DNA of 64,000 bases. It comes from Affinundibacterium amnicola. GTDB lineage: Bacteria; Pseudomonadota; Gammaproteobacteria; Burkholderiales; Burkholderiaceae_D. The stretch is from positions 124,001-188,000 of the forward strand of contig NZ_JACOFU010000005.1 in the NCBI RefSeq assembly GCF_014284275.1, written 5' to 3'. Positions within the stretch are counted from its first letter, which is position 1. Every line of letters starts with the position of its first letter. Shown one piece after another: positions 1 to 6,909 of this stretch. The notes under the pieces were generated by a model. It was not told where the DNA came from. It ran no database searches and was given only the letters and a program-made list of their open reading frames with translations. The position numbers and the translations under genes were made by a program.

Positions 1-1090
1 GCTTTTTCTTCGTGCTGGCGTTGAACATGGTCGGGATATCGTTCTTGAAAATGTTGGTCACTTCCTCGTCGCTGGTGCCATAGTCGCCACCAGGTTTGAA
101 GCGCCCTTGATTGCCCAGACTGATCAGGTGCGGGCGCAGGTCGCTGTAGGTGTAAGCCACCGACATGCCAGAGCCGCTGGCGTGGGCAGTCGCAAATGAA
201 AGCGGTTTGTTGAGCACTACTGGTGCGCCAAGGCGCGCGACCCAGACATCGGTGCCGTTTTCGAGCCAGTCGTCGTAGCTGACGTGGCCCATGCCGTCCT
301 TGCCCCATCCGCTGCCCCATGAGTTCTGAATCCAGAATCCTTTGCTATCATAAGCGACGATCGCGAATGCGTGCCCGCCCAGCACGTCGGGGCTGTACTT
401 GATTTCGCCATCGGCGCCGACCGCTTGCCAGCCGGCGTGCACCATTGAAGTCGCGTACAGTGCGCCGACGTCGGCAATCGCGGCATGCATCGCAATAAGG
501 TCTTTATGGTTGACCCGGTAGTAGGCGCCCAGCGGGCAGGCGCGCGCGGCCACCAAACGCGCGTCATTGAGGCTGCCGCGCTTGCTTTTTTCAACGTGAT
601 AAGGCCACTCTTCGTCGCGGCAAACACCATGCTTGTTCCATCCCTTCATGGCGCCGCGCGCGCTCGATCCGTCGTAGTTTTCGCCTGGCCATTCGTCGTA
701 GCGGCGCGCCAGCTCGTAAAACATGCGCGGACTCACCTTGTTCAGGTCCGGGACGTGCTGGCGTCGGCGCAGCAGATAGTTGGCGACCGTGGCCAGGCCG
801 AATCCAGTGCAAGCGCCCTCCGCACCCTGGTCAAGCACCGGCACCTTGTGTTTCAGGTAGTCGTTAAGCGGGATCTCGCAGGGCACTTCGACCAGGCTGG
901 CAACGTACATCCGGTCGCGAAAATCGAGACTGTCACGGCGGGCGTTGAAGCGCCGCGCTGGCTCTGCCGCTGTATCGGCCGCCACCCCAGCTTTACCTGT
1001 CTTTCCAGCCTTGACTGGTTTCTCAGCCTTGCCATCTTTTTGCGTCGTGCTCGACTTGTTCGCTGTTTTGCCTGCCGGGGATTTTGCCAT
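1..1090 (-). CDS. Papain-like C1 family cysteine peptidase (3' end off window)
   Basis: The minus-strand frame is open from ATG at 1090 to the window edge, about 363 codons, so the C-terminus is missing. All papain hallmarks are visible: VLDQGAEGACTGF carries the oxyanion Gln (about residue 88) and the nucleophile Cys (about 94), GGHAFAIVAYD gives the catalytic His (about 240), and WIQNSWGSGWG gives the Asn (about 256). The first 45 residues are Lys/Ala/Thr-rich and probably disordered; no signal peptide is seen. Family knowledge: these cut peptide bonds through a Cys-His-Asn triad. The substrate is unknown. The gene is clearly GC-rich (many GCG/CGC codons), unlike the AT-rich genes next to it, so it probably came from another donor. 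Confidence 0.85.
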   Translation of the reverse strand, partial: MAKSPAGKTANKSSTTQKDGKAEKPVKAGKTGKAGVAADTAAEPARRFNARRDSLDFRDRMYVASLVEVPCEIPLNDYLKHKVPVLDQGAEGACTGFGLATVANYLLRRRQHVPDLNKVSPRMFYELARRYDEWPGENYDGSSARGAMKGWNKHGVCRDEEWPYHVEKSKRGSLNDARLVAARACPLGAYYRVNHKDLIAMHAAIADVGALYATSMVHAGWQAVGADGEIKYSPDVLGGHAFAIVAYDSKGFWIQNSWGSGWGKDGMGHVSYDDWLENGTDVWVARLGAPVVLNKPLSFATAHASGSGMSVAYTYSDLRPHLISLGNQGRFKPGGDYGTSDEEVTNIFKNDIPTMFNASTKKK

Positions 1091-1181
1091 TGTCGCTTCC
1101 TGGTTGTGCTGCCGTTGAAATAGCGAATTAAAATACTTTTATGAAATAAACATAATGATATTGAATATCTTAATGTTCTGA

Positions 1182-2042
1182 TTAAAGTTTAACCCCCAAA
1201 TAGATGCCAGTCGACACCTTCTTTTCTATTGATGTGCTGAGCATTTCCCGACCAATTGAACGTTCAATAAGCAAGGAAAAAAGTGTTTGGCCTTTGGGTG
1301 GATTAGCTGCATCGTAGAATGCGTATTCAAGTTGAATTTTGCCTTTTTTATAGGTATCTTTTAATCGATCACCCGAAGCCGTGATGTCTCGGGCATATGT
1401 ACCGGAGAAAGTAATCTTCGCCCGGTCGCAAAATGATGTGAACAAGTCAACATTTATATTGACTGATAATCCAGCAGTCCGCCCTTTTGGTGCTTTTACT
1501 GGATCGTCCGTCTCGAGCGTATTTAGATAATAAATATTCGTCTTTGGACGAATAAATAGTCCCCAAGTATTCGGAGTGTAGCCTAGCCCAAATTTTAGCG
1601 AGGGTACATTAACAGGTTCGACAGAAAATTTACCTTCAAGGCTACTTGTTCCAGCAATTCTATCTCGAGATCGTGCTAAGTCCGAGTCAATCAACCAAGA
1701 GGTTCCATGTGTAATATCACCAAAAACGGATTTAACACCGAGTTCAAATGACTTTTGATCGGATCCGACCGATGCGTTGTCATTAACCACAAGTGCGATA
1801 AATGGTTCATACAAAAAATTACTGTTGGAACCACCCTTAACGATGCTATAAGCCAAAGCGAATTGTGTCACTCCACCATTTGCTTTATTACTTGAGGAGT
1901 ATCCTAATCTTGCAGGCATGGAACTAGTCCCAGGATCATCTAATGCAGGATCTAACCGCAGGGTCATTTGTGCACATACTGACGACGATGTCATGAAAGC
2001 AGCTATGAGCACAACTCCGTGTAGGGTCTTTAGCTTACTCAT
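1182..2042 (-). CDS. Secreted, beta-barrel-like outer membrane protein, unknown
   Basis: The protein has 286 aa and opens with a Sec signal peptide (MSKLKTLHGVVLIAAFMTSSSVCAQ, given here only to show the start; cleavage likely after SVCA). The mature part is rich in alternating polar/aromatic strands and Ser/Thr/Gly and ends in GIYLGVKL, a pattern like porin-type outer membrane barrels. No family is recognised. It starts 2 bp after the stop of the 99-aa gene, whose last codons carry the GGGGAG ribosome site, so the two are translationally coupled. The AT-rich composition contrasts with the peptidase gene downstream. The barrel assignment is inference; it could be a periplasmic beta-rich protein. 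Confidence 0.6.
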   Translation of the reverse strand: MSKLKTLHGVVLIAAFMTSSSVCAQMTLRLDPALDDPGTSSMPARLGYSSSNKANGGVTQFALAYSIVKGGSNSNFLYEPFIALVVNDNASVGSDQKSFELGVKSVFGDITHGTSWLIDSDLARSRDRIAGTSSLEGKFSVEPVNVPSLKFGLGYTPNTWGLFIRPKTNIYYLNTLETDDPVKAPKGRTAGLSVNINVDLFTSFCDRAKITFSGTYARDITASGDRLKDTYKKGKIQLEYAFYDAANPPKGQTLFSLLIERSIGREMLSTSIEKKVSTGIYLGVKL

Positions 2043-2044
2043 AG

Positions 2045-2344
2045 TTACTCCCCGTCGAATGGTAAACCGTCGGCTGCTGCACTCGTTAGATCGATCGCAC
2101 CTTTCACCGTTTTAAGCGCAGATGTCTCAGTTTGAGATATAGGACGGCTTTTTGATAGTCCATTTCTGCGTGCAATCTTAGTTAACGGGATGCACAACGC
2201 ACGCTTCATTGAACTGTCGAACCCTGTAGTGACATTGATCTTTACGCCCTCCACTGCATTATCCTCCATGCTTGCTAAATCAAGTGGACTCAACATATCG
2301 ATCACCTGCACTACCTCTTTCTTAATTTTCGCTCGGTCAGCCAT
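2045..2344 (-). CDS. Small hypothetical protein upstream of the barrel-like protein
   Basis: The protein has 99 aa, is hydrophilic, and has no signal peptide or membrane segment. The N-terminal third is charged (MADRAKIKKEVVQVIDML); the rest has no recognised motif. It is the first gene of a two-gene unit with the 286-aa secreted protein, separated by 2 bp. A nested palindrome at 2388-2430 lies directly in its upstream region and may control it. I do not recognise the family and propose no function. Confidence 0.55.
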   Translation of the reverse strand: MADRAKIKKEVVQVIDMLSPLDLASMEDNAVEGVKINVTTGFDSSMKRALCIPLTKIARRNGLSKSRPISQTETSALKTVKGAIDLTSAAADGLPFDGE

Positions 2345-2387
2345 GTGTTCTCCGTTCTATCGTTGATTAATACAACAATTGAGACTT

Positions 2388-2430
2388 CATGCAATTTATA
2401 TTGTTGCTTAACAATAAAGTGAATTGCATG
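2388..2430. promoter_or_regulatory. Nested palindrome upstream of the 99-aa gene
   Basis: Outer arms CATGCAATT (2388-2396) and AATTGCATG (2422-2430) are perfect inverses. Inside them ATTGTT-GCTT-AACAAT (2400-2415) forms a second perfect inverted repeat. The site sits 45-85 bp upstream of the minus-strand start at 2344, as expected of an operator, but no regulator can be assigned. Confidence 0.45.
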
Positions 2431-2890
2431 TACTTTTCGTTTTGCAACTATTGTTTTTATGCAAAAAAATTACAGCCAAGACGAAAAGCAAATGCGATTT
2501 CTCTGGAAAATATGAGCAATTTATGTACCAGGTAGCTTGAACGAATTCTTAGCTAGTATCAGGATCGCAATAAGAAAATCGATCAGTAAATCCGGCAAAT
2601 ATTGACACGTAAATTACATGCAATAATTTCCATAGAATGAGAAAACTCACTAAATATTTACGTATCAAACAATAATGGCGGCAGCCATCAAGGATGATTG
2701 GGTAAGCACCAATTTGACATTGATGTGCCAAGGAATGGGTGACAAAAACATTTAGGTCAAAGACTTCGTAACAGTTATACCCGTACTTCACAAATTCAGA
2801 GAATCTAAAAAAATTTCGGTAACAATTGACGGCATCAAAATTGCTTATTTTCAATGCAAGCAAAATCAATTCAAATTGAAAGGAATCGTT
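2431..2890. other. AT-rich intergenic region, no supported gene
   Basis: Apart from the palindrome to its left, this stretch is AT-rich and holds only short open frames without a convincing ribosome site or domain. It separates divergent transcription units and should contain the promoter of the metallo-beta-lactamase gene. No strong -35/-10 pair stands out. Confidence 0.5.
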
Positions 2891-4234
2891 ATGCCTAAGA
2901 TTTTTGCCAGCTTATGGATGCTATCGAATTCTAGGTCTGCCATTGCTGTCGCACTGGGTTTCTTAGTACATATTGAGGTAGCAACAGCATCAGATTGCAT
3001 CGCGCCATCTGGAGGTGCCGTGGCCGCGGTAACACTGCGCACGTCACCTACTGCAAAAAGCGCGGCCAACGGCAAACTTGAGCCTGGTCAAACATTACCG
3101 CTCATCGCATCAATGCCTGGATGGTACGAAATCCAGCTAGCAAACGGTCAAACAACTTTTGCGTCTAAACGTTCAACTGAAGTTATTACTTGTGCAGAGA
3201 ATTCTACGAAGGTATCAACAGCACCTGAGGTTCAATACGAGTTGCACGCAATTGATGTCGGTACCGGGTTATCGGTGCTGGTTCGCGGACCAGACTTTGC
3301 TCTTCTTTATGATGCAGGTAGCAACGACGATATGGAACGCGGGGACAATAATAGAACGCTGGCTTATCTCAATACGTTGCAACCACCAATACAGAAACTC
3401 TCCCACGTCATCCTCAGTCACCCACACCGAGATCACGTCGAATTACTACCTGATGTAGTCACTCGATTAAAGCCTAGTAATGTATGGAACTCTGGTGCCT
3501 ACAACGACATCTGTGGCTACCGGAATTTTCTGTTTGCGATCGCCGCAGATCCTTCGATCCAGTATCACACTGCGACCCAGGATGAAGGTAGTGAATCCAT
3601 CGAAATGGCAGCAAAGAACTGCTATGGCGACAAACAGCCATCACAAACATTAACGCTCAATCACGGTAAGAAAATCACCAACGAGAAAATCTCTCTTGGC
3701 CAAGGTGCCTTCATGACTTTTTTGTTTGTGGACGGATCACCTAGATCGAGCCTCAATGAGAACAGCTTAGCTGTACGACTAGACCTAGGCACTCACAAAA
3801 TACTTCTCATGGGAGATGCAGAGGCTGGCGGTAGAAATTTGCCTTCGACAACACCAAAAGAATCATCTATCGAAGGAAAGCTTTTAGCCTGCTGCACAGA
3901 AGATTTGAAGGCAGATATTTTGGTAGTGGGGCACCATGGAAGTAAAACTTCCTCTAGAAAGAAATTCCTTGATGCGGTGGGAGCAAAAACTTTTATTGTT
4001 TCTGCTGGCCCGACTAAGTATGCAACCGTTGTATTACCGGATCAGGAAATCATCACCGAATTAGAAAAACTTGGACAAGTTTTTAGAACAGATATTGAAG
4101 ACGCTTCATGTCTTATGTCACCGGATAAAGTCGGATCTGATTCAGATGGTAAACCAGGTGGGTGCGATAATGTCCTAGTAAAAATACCTACTAATAAATC
4201 GGTCTCGGTAAATTATCGACGAGTGTCAGACTAA
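2891..4234 (+). CDS. Secreted SH3-like plus ComEC-type metallo-beta-lactamase fold hydrolase
   Basis: The ATG at 2891 is preferred because AAAGGA sits 8 bp upstream; an in-frame TTG at 2876 lies inside that ribosome site. The 447-aa product has an N-terminal signal-like segment (about residues 1-35), a bacterial-SH3-like region (about 40-100, VTLRTSPTAKSAANGKL) and a metallo-beta-lactamase domain. Metal-ligand motifs are SHPHRDHVELL, LLMGDAEAGG and VVGHHGSKTSS. The arrangement N.NSLAVRL...LLMGDAE is that of the ComEC/Rec2 C-terminal domain, a DNA or phosphodiester hydrolase family. It lacks the ComEC channel, so it is probably a stand-alone exported phosphodiesterase. It is convergent with the six-gene operon that follows, so not part of it. 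Confidence 0.7.
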   Translation: MPKIFASLWMLSNSRSAIAVALGFLVHIEVATASDCIAPSGGAVAAVTLRTSPTAKSAANGKLEPGQTLPLIASMPGWYEIQLANGQTTFASKRSTEVITCAENSTKVSTAPEVQYELHAIDVGTGLSVLVRGPDFALLYDAGSNDDMERGDNNRTLAYLNTLQPPIQKLSHVILSHPHRDHVELLPDVVTRLKPSNVWNSGAYNDICGYRNFLFAIAADPSIQYHTATQDEGSESIEMAAKNCYGDKQPSQTLTLNHGKKITNEKISLGQGAFMTFLFVDGSPRSSLNENSLAVRLDLGTHKILLMGDAEAGGRNLPSTTPKESSIEGKLLACCTEDLKADILVVGHHGSKTSSRKKFLDAVGAKTFIVSAGPTKYATVVLPDQEIITELEKLGQVFRTDIEDASCLMSPDKVGSDSDGKPGGCDNVLVKIPTNKSVSVNYRRVSD

Positions 4235-4282
4235 AAATATCTGCTTCCTTTAAAATTTTTCTGAATGATTTGAATTGCGTCG

Positions 4283-6118
4283 TTACTTCGCACGGATCAT
4301 GATCATATATTCGTCAACTGGCTTCAGTTTTCCAGATCTCCCCTTACTTAACGCATTGTTACCTGAGGTATTCAGATCCTTGGATTCAGTCAATATCGAT
4401 TCATTATCGGTTTCGACCTGAATATTACGCTTACCTTGAGGCTTATAAGAGTATTTTGTTGTGTAAATTTCGAGTCCCTTTGGCCTAGAACCGAGTTGCT
4501 CGATCACTTTATCAACACTCGCCAAACCACTACTGGAGTAACTCCACAAACAACTCCAGTTGTTTTCTAAACAAGTATTGATTACTCGTCCAATGGTAGT
4601 TTCAATGGATGATACATTCCTCGTAAAGAATTCCGATGCGAATCGTCCATTTCGACCTTTAGTTGGAATTGCCGCCTTTCCACCAATGACCGGATAATTA
4701 TAGTTAACAAGCGTTTCTAAAACATGATAATACCTACTGTATTCATCCCTAGTATAAGGAGGATCAAGATAGACTAAAGTTGGTTGGCCTTTTAAAATCT
4801 TTGTGGCTTCTAATATTGCATTTTGCCAGGGGCCTGGAATTGTCCTAATCGGGCGGCTTGACACCTGACTTTCTTGTGAAAGACTAATCAATCGAGCGGA
4901 AAATTCTTGAGTAACCGACATACTCCGACGCAAGATTGTTTCTTTTATTTTAGTTGCTAATTTCTCTGGATGTGCGGTATCAAACCTGGGTTGTGCAAAG
5001 TGACCTCCATAATTGTCCGCACAAGCGCTTACTGCGCAAATAAGTGCTCCAAGTGCCCATTTTTTCTGATTCTCATCGTTCAGACTTTCAATTGCTAACC
5101 TTAGGCTATCAATTTCTACAGCTTGACGCACACCAAAAAATAGATTCGCATAGTATCTAGTGAATAGCGTTGCGGGAGCTGTTAATGGGTGTCGCCTTCT
5201 TATCGCAAGTTCATTAGATAGATAAGGATTAAGTTCGAAACTTGAGTTGTTTACATTAAGATATTGTGTAGCCCATTCAACAAAATTTTCACAGTCAATA
5301 CCCGTCATTTCTGACATTAGAAAACTTTCTTCGATCTCCATTTCATGCCCGACTAGTGCCGTAAGTTGATCAAAATGAGATCTAGCATTTGTCGTAACTC
5401 GTTGCACGATGCTACGTGCACCAATTTCGTCCATACCGCCCCCTTGGATAGCGGCCAAATGTCTTGAAAATGCTTGAGCGTCTGAGGCATACACCTGCCA
5501 GCGTTGAGCAAATGCACCAGATGTTGCACCCGATCCACACATCAAATCGAGTATGACACCATCACGAGGATGATACTCTTCAACAATTTCACAAAGAGCA
5601 GGGCAAAGAAGTGTTTTAGCTCCCATGTAACTTGCGGAACGCGCCAAAATATTTAGCTTTTCTCGCTCTAAAGCCCTATTAAAGAAACGTTCTGTTTTTT
5701 GTTCAACATCGAACAGAACTTGAGGATCTTTACTTAGGACAGATATACCTTTCATTGGCAAATGAACTTCGCCAATTGCAGAAAAAACTGACTTGCCAGA
5801 TGCCTTCTCAATTATTTTTGGTAAAATTTGTGAGATTACTGTTCCCCCAGGCACTTCCCGCCCATTCTCCATTTTCCGAAATAACCCTGTCGAAGGCGAA
5901 AGCATCAACTCATGTTCTGATGGAAAGAGGTGCAACAAATTGTTTACTTTATCCCTTTCGATTAAACCATCACCTGCAATTTTCCGTATACGCTGAAATT
6001 GTTCCGTACTTACAAACGCCGCTTGATCAACACCAATGATAGATAAAACACCCCAATCATTTAATATGTTGCAAAGCTTTCGTTCAGCCTCATCCATTTG
6101 AACTAAGTAGGTCAGCAT
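4283..6118 (-). CDS. D12-class-like DNA adenine methyltransferase, large (last gene of six-gene operon)
   Basis: The protein has 611 aa, about twice the length of Dam. It has a winged-helix-like N-terminal part (about 1-160), then SYMGAKTLL (the F/Y-x-G-x-K SAM-site motif) followed by VILDLMCGSGATSG (motif I). A helical insertion of about 200 residues precedes the catalytic motif LVYLDPPYTRDEYSRYYHVLE. Order and motifs match the D12 (alpha) class of N6-adenine methylases. The start ATG overlaps the preceding stop (sequence TTATGCTGA), indicating coupling. The extended DPPY....Y..YYH..E motif is shared with the 337-aa methylase of the same operon, so they are probably paralogs. Target sequence is unknown; an RNA substrate cannot be excluded. 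Confidence 0.7.
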   Translation of the reverse strand: MLTYLVQMDEAERKLCNILNDWGVLSIIGVDQAAFVSTEQFQRIRKIAGDGLIERDKVNNLLHLFPSEHELMLSPSTGLFRKMENGREVPGGTVISQILPKIIEKASGKSVFSAIGEVHLPMKGISVLSKDPQVLFDVEQKTERFFNRALEREKLNILARSASYMGAKTLLCPALCEIVEEYHPRDGVILDLMCGSGATSGAFAQRWQVYASDAQAFSRHLAAIQGGGMDEIGARSIVQRVTTNARSHFDQLTALVGHEMEIEESFLMSEMTGIDCENFVEWATQYLNVNNSSFELNPYLSNELAIRRRHPLTAPATLFTRYYANLFFGVRQAVEIDSLRLAIESLNDENQKKWALGALICAVSACADNYGGHFAQPRFDTAHPEKLATKIKETILRRSMSVTQEFSARLISLSQESQVSSRPIRTIPGPWQNAILEATKILKGQPTLVYLDPPYTRDEYSRYYHVLETLVNYNYPVIGGKAAIPTKGRNGRFASEFFTRNVSSIETTIGRVINTCLENNWSCLWSYSSSGLASVDKVIEQLGSRPKGLEIYTTKYSYKPQGKRNIQVETDNESILTESKDLNTSGNNALSKGRSGKLKPVDEYMIMIRAK

Positions 6119-6909
6119 AAAATACTCTTATCAGAAATCTTCAAAATTTCTAAAACTGAACCATATGGTGAAGGCGAAACTGAGTGAGTAAAAGAACTAT
6201 CGTTAATTGTATTTACAAATTCAATAATTTTCTCAAGTTGAATATCCTTATGAAAGTTTGCCACCAGAATCCCACCGCTACTCAAAAAGTTTACTAAATT
6301 CATAAATGTTATTAAGTTCAGTCCATAGTGCATTACGTAAGATACAAGAATAATGTCAAAATTTTCATGGCATCTCGCTGTAAAAGATGATGAGGAAATG
6401 ATTTTAATTCCCTTTAACTCAGCTATTTGGCTCATTTGAACACAGATGTCTGAGCCTACGAGAACTTCTAACTCCATCACAAAGTTTGCTTGTAATATCA
6501 AGCCTGTGCCACATCCGAAATCTAATGTCCGAGAGCGGTTTATTTGTTTCTTCTTTTTTGCGATCGAATACAAATATTCATAACAACCAATATTTTTCTC
6601 TTTGGTTACGAGCTGATCATAATTACCAGCGATTTCTTTAAAGAGAGAACTAACAAGGCTGGATCGATCATAATTATCGTAGTTAATTGGCAACCAACAA
6701 TTTTCAAAAATCCTTTCATAGCCTAACGAGTGAAGCTGCAATATTAGAGACTCTTCCTCTTTGGCGAGCATTTTTTGTGTTGCATAAATATTGGCCTCCT
6801 CACTGTCACCGCTAACATGCACCAGTCCTTGGAAAATACTGGTGTTTTTTAGGTTCATTCCAATTGGAACAGCAATGTAATGAACTTGACGATCAAACAC
6901 TAGCGGCAT
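6112..6909 (-). CDS. Class I SAM-dependent methyltransferase (fifth gene of operon)
   Basis: The product is 265 aa from ATG at 6909; a TTG 18 bp upstream is also in frame. Residues about 1-120 match nothing I know. The Rossmann core follows with TLDFGCGTGLILQ (SAM motif I), GSDICVQM (motif II acidic residue region) and FDIILVSYVMHYGL (motif IV/V). No DPPY or NPPY motif is present, so a DNA N6-adenine target is unlikely; small molecules, proteins or RNA are all possible. It overlaps the GGDEF/TS gene by 17 bp and the large D12 methylase by 7 bp. The AT-rich codons resemble its neighbours. Confidence 0.65.
   Translation of the reverse strand: MPLVFDRQVHYIAVPIGMNLKNTSIFQGLVHVSGDSEEANIYATQKMLAKEEESLILQLHSLGYERIFENCWLPINYDNYDRSSLVSSLFKEIAGNYDQLVTKEKNIGCYEYLYSIAKKKKQINRSRTLDFGCGTGLILQANFVMELEVLVGSDICVQMSQIAELKGIKIISSSSFTARCHENFDIILVSYVMHYGLNLITFMNLVNFLSSGGILVANFHKDIQLEKIIEFVNTINDSSFTHSVSPSPYGSVLEILKISDKSILC

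Noticed and set aside
217-812. Separate open frames on both strands within the first kilobase
   Set aside because: They are out-of-frame shadows of the GC-rich papain-like peptidase, whose motifs run through another frame up to the window edge.
2549-2869. A 106-codon minus-strand frame upstream of the metallo-beta-lactamase gene
   Set aside because: No ribosome site, odd Cys/Tyr/Phe-rich composition and no domain; it would also occupy the promoter of the plus-strand gene.
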